Source of the DNA: JAKQHY01 sp034429475
GTDB taxonomy: Bacteria > Chloroflexota > Anaerolineae > B4-G1 > SLSP01
Length of the DNA stretch: 15,502 nt
NCBI GenBank assembly: GCA_034429475.1
Contig: DAOUGD010000152.1
Span: 1-15,502, forward strand
Direction: 5' to 3'
Below the pieces are notes generated by a model. The model was not told where the DNA came from. It was given only the letters and a program-made list of their open reading frames with translations, and made no database searches. Below are positions 8,175 through 14,499 of this stretch, piece after piece; position 1 is the stretch's first letter, and each line of letters begins with the position of its first letter. The position numbers and the translations under genes were made by a program.

Positions 8175-8560
8175 ACAGTCAAAACAATGTCATCCAGGCT
8201 GACATCCAAGGCTTTTGCGATGGCGCCCAGGACTTCCGTAGTGCCGGTGCGTTTTTGCGTCTCGATCTGGCTAAGGTACGACGTGCTGATGCCTACCCTC
8301 TCTGCCACTTGTTGCTGAGTGAAACCACGGTATTCGCGCCAGACCTTGATAGGGTTTTCCCCGTCGAGAATGGCATAGGTGATTTCTGCCGGAATCAACT
8401 CTTCTTTGTCCTGCTTCAGGGAGGATTTTGCCGCGTCATAGTCACGGATGTCTTGTAGCATCTCTGCATCTTCTAGCAATTGCAGATAGGCCTCATACGG
8501 GAGAACAGCCCATTCCGGTTGATCATTTCTCTTTATCACCTGAACTTGGGTCATAGTCAT
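8171..8560 (-). CDS. XRE-family antitoxin
   Basis: The 129-aa partner of the upstream RelE-like toxin: expected to bind and neutralise it and to repress the operon. The N-terminal half (1-60, VLPYEAYLQLLEDAEMLQDI) resembles the Phd/RelB-type dimerising and toxin-wrapping region. Residues 72-126 are an XRE helix-turn-helix (FTQQQVAERVGISTSYLSQIE, with recognition helix about 91-101). ATG 8560 overlaps the toxin stop by 4 nt and has GGAGG 7 nt upstream; ATG 8554 would be too distant. It also overlaps rlhA by 4 nt. The toxin-first gene order is that of HigBA-type modules. The gene is AT-richer than its neighbours, which suggests acquisition. Confidence 0.88.
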   Translation of the reverse strand: MTMTQVQVIKRNDQPEWAVLPYEAYLQLLEDAEMLQDIRDYDAAKSSLKQDKEELIPAEITYAILDGENPIKVWREYRGFTQQQVAERVGISTSYLSQIETQKRTGTTEVLGAIAKALDVSLDDIVLTV

Positions 8561-8814
8561 CGGTACACCTCCCCTCGTGGAGCCACCCTTAACACCAAAA
8601 TGATAAGTTCATCGTCTTGAATTTCGTAAATCACACGCCAGTCACCAACTCGTAGACGATACCCTGGGCGATTGTGTAATTTTTTGACGTTAGGATTGTC
8701 GCCATAAGGATCGTTCGCTAAATTCTCTAATTTTTGCCTGATCAAATTCGCTGTATTACGCGGCAGCTTGAGCAGGATTTTATGTACTTGTTTGGTCAGG
8801 ACAATTCGGTACAT
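8557..8814 (-). CDS. RelE/ParE-superfamily toxin
   Basis: An 85-aa toxin of typical length for the RelE fold. It begins MYRIVLTKQVHKILLKLP and has the core strands GYRLRVGDWRVIYEI (51-65) and VLRVAPRGEVY (74-84). R54, R60, R80 and the terminal Y84-R85 match the basic/Tyr set by which RelE toxins cut mRNA in the ribosomal A site, so RNase activity rather than gyrase inhibition (ParE) is more likely. Gene order and the 4-nt overlap with an XRE gene make the pair secure. No proper Shine-Dalgarno precedes the ATG, and the promoter position suggests a leaderless message. Family assignment is firm; the target is inferred. Confidence 0.9.
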   Translation of the reverse strand: MYRIVLTKQVHKILLKLPRNTANLIRQKLENLANDPYGDNPNVKKLHNRPGYRLRVGDWRVIYEIQDDELIILVLRVAPRGEVYR

Positions 8815-8820
8815 ATCTCT

Positions 8821-8849
8821 ATATTAGCATAATGCAAATTAAAAGTCAA
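8821..8849 (-). promoter_or_regulatory. Extended -10 sigma70 promoter of the toxin-antitoxin-rlhA operon
   Basis: Minus strand: -35 TTGACT (8849-8844), a 17-nt spacer, -10 TAATAT (8826-8821) preceded by TGC (extended -10). Six nt separate the -10 from ATG 8814, so the first transcribed base would be about the A of the ATG. Confidence 0.7.
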
Positions 8850-8885
8850 TTAAAAGTTGTCTTTTTGTAAATCCGATATAGAATT

Positions 8886-9329
8886 CTAGTTCACACCAGG
8901 ATAACTGGTAGCGTTGCCCCACGCTTCGACTTCAGCGAAGAAATCCGGGAGTCCCAGCAGCCCGGCAGCCCAGAGGAAAGCGCGGTCGCGCTCCGGGATT
9001 TCGGCCAGCGAGAGCCAGCACACATCCGCCATGGCCTGGTTATCCTCCGCCAATTCAGGGTCGTTGCCGAGGCGCGGTTCCTGTTCCCCAATATCCACGA
9101 GATAGGTAAACGTTTCGTCTGTTGGCGAGTAGATGACGTGGGCAGTCTGCCGGATAAGCGTACCCGTGACACAACATTCTTCACGCAACTCACGAAGCGC
9201 GGCCTCCGTCGGCGTCTCGCCCGGTTCAACGCCGCCGCCGGGCAGACACCACCATTCCTGGTCTCCCTCACGGTTGAGGGTCATCAGGAGTTTATGGTTT
9301 CGGTGGACGATACATTGTGCTCTGGGCAT
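8886..9329 (-). CDS. Nudix hydrolase
   Basis: Hydrolyses a nucleoside-diphosphate-linked substrate; which one cannot be told from the sequence (nucleotide pool cleaning or a MutT-like role are options). The 147-aa protein has one Nudix domain with the box G32-x5-E38-x7-R46-E-L-x-E50-E51-C-C53-V: all metal-binding Glu are present, but the Gly near the end of the box is Cys. The start MPRAQCIVHRNHKLLM is typical of the first strand. The ATG has no Shine-Dalgarno, and TATAAA ends 7 nt upstream of it. Gaps on both sides show no operon link: 68 bp to the preceding gene and 71 bp to the toxin gene. Confidence 0.88.
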   Translation of the reverse strand: MPRAQCIVHRNHKLLMTLNREGDQEWWCLPGGGVEPGETPTEAALRELREECCVTGTLIRQTAHVIYSPTDETFTYLVDIGEQEPRLGNDPELAEDNQAMADVCWLSLAEIPERDRAFLWAAGLLGLPDFFAEVEAWGNATSYPGVN

Positions 9330-9335
9330 AGTATC

Positions 9336-9341
9336 TTTATA
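9336..9341 (-). promoter_or_regulatory. Possible -10 box of the Nudix gene
   Basis: TATAAA on the minus strand with exactly 6 nt between it and ATG 9329, the same spacing as at the toxin gene, again predicting a leaderless transcript. No convincing -35 is seen, and there is no ribosome binding site. Confidence 0.35.
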
Positions 9342-9366
9342 GGGACGCTGCCACTCAAAGGTTAGA

Positions 9367-9397
9367 GTGTAGGGCGAATAGTGAATCCGCCCTATAC
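9367..9397 (-). repeat. Hairpin just after the LURP-one-related gene
   Basis: Arms 9367-9376 and 9388-9397 pair over 10 bp, including one wobble, around an 11-nt loop, starting directly after the TAG of the upstream gene (9400-9398). No T-run follows on the minus strand, so it is a weak terminator candidate or a member of a GGGCG-type palindromic repeat family. Confidence 0.6.
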
Positions 9398-9886
9398 CTA
9401 ATTGTTGTCATGCTCCGCGTGATTCACCAGATCGATCACCACCGCCGTCGCCAGGATCAGGATGTCGTCCTCCCCATCCACGATGTGGATGCCGTAGGAA
9501 TCGGTGAAGGTGAAGAATTGTTTGGAGACGTGCGCCACCTCGCGTCCTTTGCGCAAGAAGGCGTATTCGTGATCCCAGAAGTTGCCCTGCACGGTGTAGT
9601 CGTTCGGGCCGGGGATGTCTACGGTGTACTTGTCTTTGAAGAACGTGATCTCTTTGACCACCTCGGCGGCCATCTGGCCTTCCCGGTAGACCTGATACCG
9701 CTTCTTGAAGCTGATGAGCTTTTGCTCGATCCGCGCCAGCTCACGTCCCTGCATATCCTGGAAGGAGAGCCTGTCGCCCAGCGAGAAAACTTTGCCGACG
9801 ATCTGGTATACGTCGCGATTGTGTTCATCCTTGATCATGAACCGGTCGCCAATTGTCCAAAACTTCTGTCGCATTAAGTAACGCAT
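9398..9886 (-). CDS. LURP-one-related (tubby-like fold) protein
   Basis: A 162-aa protein of the LURP-one-related/DUF567 family, which folds as a beta barrel around a central helix like the tubby C-terminal domain; the bacterial role is not established (phospholipid or membrane association is one idea). Seen here: the starting strands YLMRQKFWTIGDRFMIKD, repeated strand-turn pairs such as GDRLSFQDMQGRELARIEQK and VHGED-like turns (IVDGEDDILIL), and the hydrophobic C-terminal helix ILATAVVIDLVNH. There is no signal peptide or membrane span. It has the strongest ribosome binding site of the window. It stands alone, with copy 2 of the terminator-shaped repeat upstream and a hairpin right after its stop. 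Confidence 0.82.
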   Translation of the reverse strand: MRYLMRQKFWTIGDRFMIKDEHNRDVYQIVGKVFSLGDRLSFQDMQGRELARIEQKLISFKKRYQVYREGQMAAEVVKEITFFKDKYTVDIPGPNDYTVQGNFWDHEYAFLRKGREVAHVSKQFFTFTDSYGIHIVDGEDDILILATAVVIDLVNHAEHDNN

Positions 9887-9893
9887 AGTTTTG

Positions 9894-9900
9894 CCTCCTT
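9894..9900 (-). promoter_or_regulatory. Strong Shine-Dalgarno of the LURP-one-related gene
   Basis: AAGGAGG on the minus strand, 7 nt before ATG 9886. It fixes the start and predicts high translation. Confidence 0.85.
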
Positions 9901-9948
9901 TTTTACCATAAAATCCGTTATTAACTGGCGTTCACCAGTGGTTGGATG

Positions 9949-10021
9949 AAAAAAGACTTTCTCAACGGATGTAACGGAATTTAACGGATATTTTTCCGTT
10001 TAATCCGTTCAATCCGTTGAG
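9949..10021 (-). terminator. Terminator-shaped palindromic repeat, copy 2
   Basis: Read on the minus strand: a 27-nt arm (10021-9995) identical to copy 1, a short loop, the opposite arm, then AAAGTC and six T. The arms pair nearly throughout. It lies 18 bp after the stop of the 247-aa gene at 10040, in the correct orientation to terminate it. Total length is 73 nt, equal to copy 1. Confidence 0.75.
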
Positions 10022-10039
10022 GCTATTTTCAAGAAAGTT

Positions 10040-10783
10040 CTACCCTTCGCACGGCGGCTCGCCGGAGACGCTCTTGATAAGCGCCGCCGCCACCGCGATC
10101 TGCTCCTCTGTGCCGTCCACGCCGAGCCAGGCCGAACCTTCCGCGCCGAGGATGCCGCCGCCGGCGATCAACAGCGCTTCCGCGCCGGTCAGCAGTTCGA
10201 TGGCATCCAGCTCGGTGAAGGTCTCGCCGGGGAGCGGCATGAGGCGCGGGCCGTCCACGTCCGCCGCGTTGACGCGCTGCGCCAGCACGTCCACGTCCTC
10301 GAACACGCGCTTCTCCAGGCCGATGGGCACGATCAACTGAACGCGCCGCCCGATGACAGCGGGCACGATCTCCATCACCGTGCCGCCCTGCGGATGGCCG
10401 ATCTGCACGGCGGCCTGCCCGCGCAAGTCGAGGGCATTGCCACCCTTGAGCACCACGTCGCCGCCTCTGAGGCTTTCGGCCACGTCGTAGATAGTCTGAC
10501 CGCGCTGCCACTGCCCATCCACGATAACCACGTCGCCGGGGAACTCGGCGGACGACAGCTTCGCGCCCGGCGCGACCGTCACGCCCCGGCGGAATCCGGC
10601 CCGCGTGAAACCCTCCGCCTGCCCCAATCCGCCGAGAAGCTCTGCAGCCACGTAACCGTTGGTCGTCCCGGCCACGATGACCAGCGTGCCATGCCCCAAA
10701 GCGCGCCGCACGTCAGGATGCTGCGCCATGCCTTTGGCGATCAGGCGCTTGCCCATCACAGGTGTCACGTTGAATTGTTTCAT
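10040..10783 (-). CDS. Conserved protein of unknown function
   Basis: I do not recognise a characterised family, though I recall similar uncharacterised proteins in archaea and Chloroflexota. The 247-aa protein is soluble, rich in Gly and Val, with alternating strands and loops: GKRLIAKGMAQHPDVRRAL, VIVAGTTNGYVAAELL, VVLKGGNALD, GHPQGGTVMEIVPAVIGRR, IVPIGLEKRVFEDV, and a Gly-rich C-terminal stretch LLIAGGGILGAEGSAWLGV. The GTTNGYV and GGTV loops look like phosphate- or nucleotide-binding turns of an alpha/beta fold, perhaps ISOCOT-like (sugar isomerase/CoA transferase), but this is weak inference. I take ATG 10783, with AAGGAG 8 nt upstream, rather than GTG 10792, which overlaps that site. 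It is a single-gene unit between a repeat-rich leader and copy 2 of the terminator repeat. Confidence 0.75.
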   Translation of the reverse strand: MKQFNVTPVMGKRLIAKGMAQHPDVRRALGHGTLVIVAGTTNGYVAAELLGGLGQAEGFTRAGFRRGVTVAPGAKLSSAEFPGDVVIVDGQWQRGQTIYDVAESLRGGDVVLKGGNALDLRGQAAVQIGHPQGGTVMEIVPAVIGRRVQLIVPIGLEKRVFEDVDVLAQRVNAADVDGPRLMPLPGETFTELDAIELLTGAEALLIAGGGILGAEGSAWLGVDGTEEQIAVAAALIKSVSGEPPCEG

Positions 10784-10791
10784 TACCTCCA

Positions 10792-10797
10792 CTCCTT
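10792..10797 (-). promoter_or_regulatory. Shine-Dalgarno deciding the start of the unknown 247-aa protein
   Basis: AAGGAG with 8 nt to ATG 10783. A GTG at 10792 overlaps the site itself and so cannot be its start. Confidence 0.7.
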
Positions 10798-10805
10798 AGT
10801 CCACG

Positions 10806-10910
10806 AGAAATTGGAAACTGGTAACGGGAAACTGGTTGCTGGAAGCTAGAAACTGGAAGCTGGCGACTGGCTACCAAGTCTCAAGTCCCAATTTCTGATT
10901 ACCGTTCCCG
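10806..10910. repeat. Degenerate GAAACTGG repeat array in the leader of the unknown gene
   Basis: In the 151-bp gap before the 247-aa gene, short units of the form GAAACTGG / GGAAGCTGG recur several times (about 10806-10872), followed by inverse-like text (CCCAATTTCTGATTACCG, 10888-10905). Similar units (GAGAAACTGG ... GATTTCTGATTTC) occur on the other side of the kinase gene at 13815-13880. Non-coding. Confidence 0.6.
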
Positions 10911-10921
10911 GTTATCTCTTC

Positions 10922-10927
10922 ATTATA
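10922..10927 (-). promoter_or_regulatory. Possible -10 box for the unknown 247-aa gene
   Basis: A perfect TATAAT on the minus strand 7 nt after the kinase stop. No good -35 is seen at 16-18 nt. If used, the leader would be about 130 nt and include the GAAACTGG array. Confidence 0.25.
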
Positions 10928-10934
10928 ATCCCAA

Positions 10935-13799
10935 TTACGGCGCAGTCTTGAACACGTCCGCGACCACCTCGCACAGGCGTGTCAAACTCAACGGCTTGAG
11001 CAACCAGGCGACGGCGCCGGCTGCCGCCAGGGTTTCCTGCTCGGTGGTCAGCGGGTGGCCCGTCAACAGGATGACCGGCGTGGTTAGCCCCTGTTCCCGC
11101 AGCGCGCGCAGCAAGGCGATACCGCCCATTTCCGGCATCACCACATCGCTGATGACCAGGGCAATATCTGGATGGGCGGCCAGCAACGCCAGCGCAGCCC
11201 GACCGTTGGCCGCCGCCAGGGGACGATAATGGAGATCTTCCAAAGCGGCCACCAACGCCGCACGGGTGGCGGGATTGTCCTCGACCACCAACACCGTCTC
11301 GCCCTGGCCCAGCGTCAACGCGCTTTTGGCGGACGACTCCTCCGAGTCGCCGGAGGGCGACGCCAGGGCCGGCAAGTAGATATAGAACGTCGTCCCCTGC
11401 CCCACCTGGCTGAGGACGTTGATTTCGCCGGCGTGCTGCTTGACGATGCCGTAAATCTGCGCCAAGCCCAACCCGCTGCCCTGCCCCACTTTGGTGGTGA
11501 AGAATGGCGTGAAGAGACGCGGCATGTGTTCCGGCGCGATGCCGGCGCCGGTATCGCTCACCGTCAGACTCACCCACTCGCCCGGCGCCATTTCGGGCAA
11601 GGGCGGCGGTTGCTGCGCCGAGACGGTGAGCCGCTCCAGTGTGAACGTCAATTGACCACCATCGGGCATGGCATCACGTGCGTTGAGGCTCAGGTTCAAG
11701 AACATTTGCTGCATACTCGTAGGGTCGGCGTTAACAGGGAACTCCTCACCCTCGCAGCGCAAAATCAAGGAGATATTTTCCGGCAGCGTGCGTTCCAGCA
11801 ACTTGAAGTGTTCTTTCAACAAGGGCGCCAGGTTCAAAGGGCGGCGTTCCAACACATTCCGCCGCCCGAAATCCAGGATTTGCCGGATCAAATGGGTGGC
11901 GTGCTGCGCCTGTTGGTGAATGATGCCCAGCCGCTCCTGGGCGTGCGCACTGATCCCCGGCGCGCGCGCCAACATCTGGGAATAGAGTACGATGGTCGCC
12001 ATGATGTTGTTGAAGTCGTGGGCGATCCCCGCCGCCAGTTGCCCGACAGCCGCCAGCCGTTCCTGCTGCTGCATCCGCGCCTGGATTTCGCGCTCGTGGG
12101 TCACATCGCGCAACACAAGCGCCCAACCGCCCGGCGCCGACCCGTTCTCAATAGGTCGGGCAATCGCTTCGAACGTGCGGGCCGGCAACGCTGTGGTGTT
12201 GATCTCATGCCATAGCCCTTTGGGCGGCGCAACCAACAATTCCGGCAAGGGCCGGTTTCCCAGGTAAGTAAGAGTATCGCCCACCTGTGCGCCCCCCAGG
12301 ATATTCAGGTCGCTGACCGCCTGAGGGTTTGCCAGAACGATACGCCGGTCGGCGTCGAGCAACAGCAGTCCCTCCGGGACCGTCTCGACAATCTGGCGCA
12401 TCTGCTGCGCCTGGCGTTGAATGTGCGCCAGCAATTGCGCGCGCTCAGCTTCAAATTGTTTGCGGGTGGTGATGTCGGTGGACACGCCCACCATTCCCGT
12501 AGGCGCGCCGCCCGCATCGCGGGTCATCCATACCCTGGACTCCAATATCCGGTCTGTCCCATCAACAAGATAATTGACCACTTCCCCGCACCATTGCCCG
12601 TCCCGCAACGTTTGATCAATGATCTGTTGTTGGGTAGCGCCGCGCTGCGGGTCCTCCCCCAGGATGTGGACTGTTTGCCCCACCAACACCTCCCGAGGAT
12701 ATTGCAGCATCTTCATCACGGCGGCGTTAACGTAGGTCATCCGCCCCTCCAAATCGGTGGCAATGATATTGTCCTGGATCTGATCCAACAGCAAAGCCTG
12801 GAAACGCAACCTGGCCTCGGCCTCTTTTCGTTGCTCCAATTCCCGCTGGAGCTGGGCGTAAAGTTGCGCGTTGCGCACCGCGATGGCAATTTGATTGGCG
12901 AAGGCTTGCAGATGTGTCGCGTGTTGGAGCACATAAGAACCGGGGGTCGCGCTATCCAGATTGATGAACCCCACCGTCCTACCCTCCACCTGGATCGGCG
13001 CACCGACATAGGAACGAATCCAGGCGCTCACCGGGGTCACCACCCAGGTCGGATCGGCCTGCGTATCCTGGATGAAATGGGGTTCTCCGGTCGTCGCCAT
13101 CTGCTGCAAACCGTGGGCATCCGCCAAATCAAAGGAAATCTGCATCACTTGCTCCGCGAACCGGTCTGCAATGAGATCGTAGCCGCGCCCTCGCACAATG
13201 CGCGCTTCGGTCATCGCGTCGTTCAACAGCATGATATTGGCCGCGTCGTAGGGAGCAACGCGCGCCACATTGTCCAGGATACGTTCCAGAATTTGATCCA
13301 GGTTGAGGGTGCTGTTGATAGTAATAGCCGTGTCACGCAGGGCCTCAATCAACTTGCGCTGATCGTGTTCGGCCAGCGGTGTTACAGAGGAACTGGCAAT
13401 ATAGGATTCAACCCGCGCGAAACGTTGCTGTAACTCGCACTGCTGCCGGAGGCGCGCCAACACCGAGGTCAACTCCGCCGGGTCTACCGGTCGAGTCAGG
13501 AAATCTACAATGCCCAGGCGCAGCGCCGCGATGATCCTTTCCTGAACATTGGGGCCGACGAGCATGAGGATAAGGGTCTCTGGAAGGCGAGCGCGCAGCG
13601 CCCGCCCCAAAGCCAGGCTGTCCATATCCGCCAACTCCATAGCCAGAAGGGTGAACATGGGCGACTGTGAAACCGCATGAGCGAGCGCAGCCACGCCATT
13701 CTGCGCCAACAAAGGAGTATACCCGGCGGCCCCAAGCGCACAGGACAAAGCGGACAAAGTCTGTTCATCGTTATCTACAACTAAGACTGTCTCGGCCAT
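10935..13799 (-). CDS. Hybrid histidine kinase REC-GAF-PAS-PAS-HisKA-HATPase-REC
   Basis: A 954-aa soluble hybrid kinase. Domain order: N-terminal receiver-like domain (1-118), GAF sensor (about 155-312), PAS (333-447), PAS (465-568), HisKA with the H-box GIAHDFNN (H594), HATPase with N-box N706, G1 DTGAGI (749-754) and G2 GQGSGLGLA (772-780), then an intact receiver (834-954: acidic pair E840-D841, D885, T913, K935). The N-terminal receiver keeps the acidic D9/D11 but has Ala at the phosphorylation site (A53), Val for the Thr/Ser switch (V81) and Arg for the Lys (R103), so it cannot be phosphorylated normally. The GHDFNN-type H-box and fused receiver resemble NtrB/hybrid kinases of the HWE-free class. 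GAF and PAS imply sensing of a small ligand, redox state or light; none can be named. ATG 13799 has GAGGTG just upstream. No partner regulator is adjacent. Confidence 0.93.
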   Translation of the reverse strand: MAETVLVVDNDEQTLSALSCALGAAGYTPLLAQNGVAALAHAVSQSPMFTLLAMELADMDSLALGRALRARLPETLILMLVGPNVQERIIAALRLGIVDFLTRPVDPAELTSVLARLRQQCELQQRFARVESYIASSSVTPLAEHDQRKLIEALRDTAITINSTLNLDQILERILDNVARVAPYDAANIMLLNDAMTEARIVRGRGYDLIADRFAEQVMQISFDLADAHGLQQMATTGEPHFIQDTQADPTWVVTPVSAWIRSYVGAPIQVEGRTVGFINLDSATPGSYVLQHATHLQAFANQIAIAVRNAQLYAQLQRELEQRKEAEARLRFQALLLDQIQDNIIATDLEGRMTYVNAAVMKMLQYPREVLVGQTVHILGEDPQRGATQQQIIDQTLRDGQWCGEVVNYLVDGTDRILESRVWMTRDAGGAPTGMVGVSTDITTRKQFEAERAQLLAHIQRQAQQMRQIVETVPEGLLLLDADRRIVLANPQAVSDLNILGGAQVGDTLTYLGNRPLPELLVAPPKGLWHEINTTALPARTFEAIARPIENGSAPGGWALVLRDVTHEREIQARMQQQERLAAVGQLAAGIAHDFNNIMATIVLYSQMLARAPGISAHAQERLGIIHQQAQHATHLIRQILDFGRRNVLERRPLNLAPLLKEHFKLLERTLPENISLILRCEGEEFPVNADPTSMQQMFLNLSLNARDAMPDGGQLTFTLERLTVSAQQPPPLPEMAPGEWVSLTVSDTGAGIAPEHMPRLFTPFFTTKVGQGSGLGLAQIYGIVKQHAGEINVLSQVGQGTTFYIYLPALASPSGDSEESSAKSALTLGQGETVLVVEDNPATRAALVAALEDLHYRPLAAANGRAALALLAAHPDIALVISDVVMPEMGGIALLRALREQGLTTPVILLTGHPLTTEQETLAAAGAVAWLLKPLSLTRLCEVVADVFKTAP

Positions 13800-13934
13800 A
13801 TTTCACCTCAAAAGCGAGAAACTGGCTATGGGAAATTGATGACGTGTACAACTTTCTTGACGACCGATTTCTGATTTCTCTCCGCTGCAAAGTCTAGCAC
13901 AACAATCTTCGGATGCAATTCAAATCTCAAAAAC

Positions 13935-14058
13935 AGGACTTACGCAAACAGCGGGAATTTACCGCCGAGTGCGCAGAGATCGCAAAAATTTCTTATAGTT
14001 GCTCAGCGTCCTCAGCGCTCTCTGCGGCGAAACAAAACATCCGTCTGGCATGAATCCT
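13935..14058. repeat. Possible decayed MITE-like element
   Basis: The ends AGGACTTACGCA (13935-13946) and GGCATGAATCCT (14047-14058) are inverted with 8 of 12 matches. Between them is an imperfect palindrome whose arms are built from GCCGAG / GCGCAGAG words (about 13962-13984 and 14011-14034). No transposase. Weakly supported. Confidence 0.3.
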
Positions 14059-14120
14059 AAAAAAGAGCGTGGAGGGTGTTTGCGTGTTGGCTATCTTGTA
14101 TTAAACTCCAGGAAAGGGTA

Positions 14121-14126
14121 AAGGAG
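14121..14126 (+). promoter_or_regulatory. Shine-Dalgarno of the ydjM-like gene
   Basis: AAGGAG, 9 nt before ATG 14136. It selects this ATG over the upstream in-frame codon at 14076, whose residues do not look like protein. Confidence 0.75.
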
Positions 14127-14407
14127 TGTGACCCCATGAAAGGCATTTCCCATTTCATCACCGGCGTCGCCCTCGCCACTTTTTTCCCAGAGGTGGTGCA
14201 GCAGGCCGCCCTGGGGGGCTTGCTCCCCATGCTTGGCGGCATCGGCGGCATTCTGCCCGACACGATTGACTTCAAATTCGCCCGCTACTGGGAAAAATTC
14301 GACGTCGAAATTGACCCCGGCCCCGCGCCGGACGCCGCCGCCATCGCGGATGCGTTGGTGGACGCCATGCGCGCCGCCTACGCCACCTGCCGCGACCAAA
14401 ACGTTAT

Positions 14408-14437
14408 CGCCCACACCCTGCGCCTGGGGGCCGACCT
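14408..14437 (+). repeat. 30-bp direct repeat, copy A
   Basis: Identical over 30 bp to 14470-14499 (core CACCCTGCGCCTGGGGGCCG). In frame it encodes AHTLRLGAD. It marks the left edge of the 62-bp insertion. Confidence 0.95.
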
Positions 14438-14469
14438 TCATAGTCGTGGCCTTCTGCCTGTTTTTCGTC

Positions 14470-14499
14470 CGCCCACACCCTGCGCCTGGGGGCCGACCT
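14470..14499 (+). repeat. 30-bp direct repeat, copy B
   Basis: Second exact copy, offset 62 bp from copy A. The 32 bp between copies (14438-14469) is T-rich and unlike the flanks. Because 62 is not a multiple of 3, the reading frame is lost between copies. Confidence 0.95.

Larger units (their letters stand above)
13800..14135. other. 336-bp divergent intergenic region with decayed repeats
   Basis: It separates the minus-strand kinase from the plus-strand ydjM-like gene. Contents: GAAACTGG-type units at 13815-13880; a weak candidate kinase promoter on the minus strand (TTGCAT 13918-13913, 16 nt, TGC-TAGACT to 13891); AGGACTTACGCA at 13935-13946; an imperfect CGCAGAG-type inverted repeat at about 13962-14034; and a partly matching inverted end at 14047-14058. 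No coding potential seen. Confidence 0.6.

Noticed and set aside
11172..13433. Plus-strand open frames of 338-347 aa opposite the large kinase
   Set aside because: Antisense shadows of a gene whose every motif is in place; low-complexity composition.
14080..14107. Promoter of the ydjM-like gene (TTGCGT, 16 nt, TAAACT)
   Set aside because: Only half of each hexamer matches consensus and there is no extended -10; too weak to annotate.
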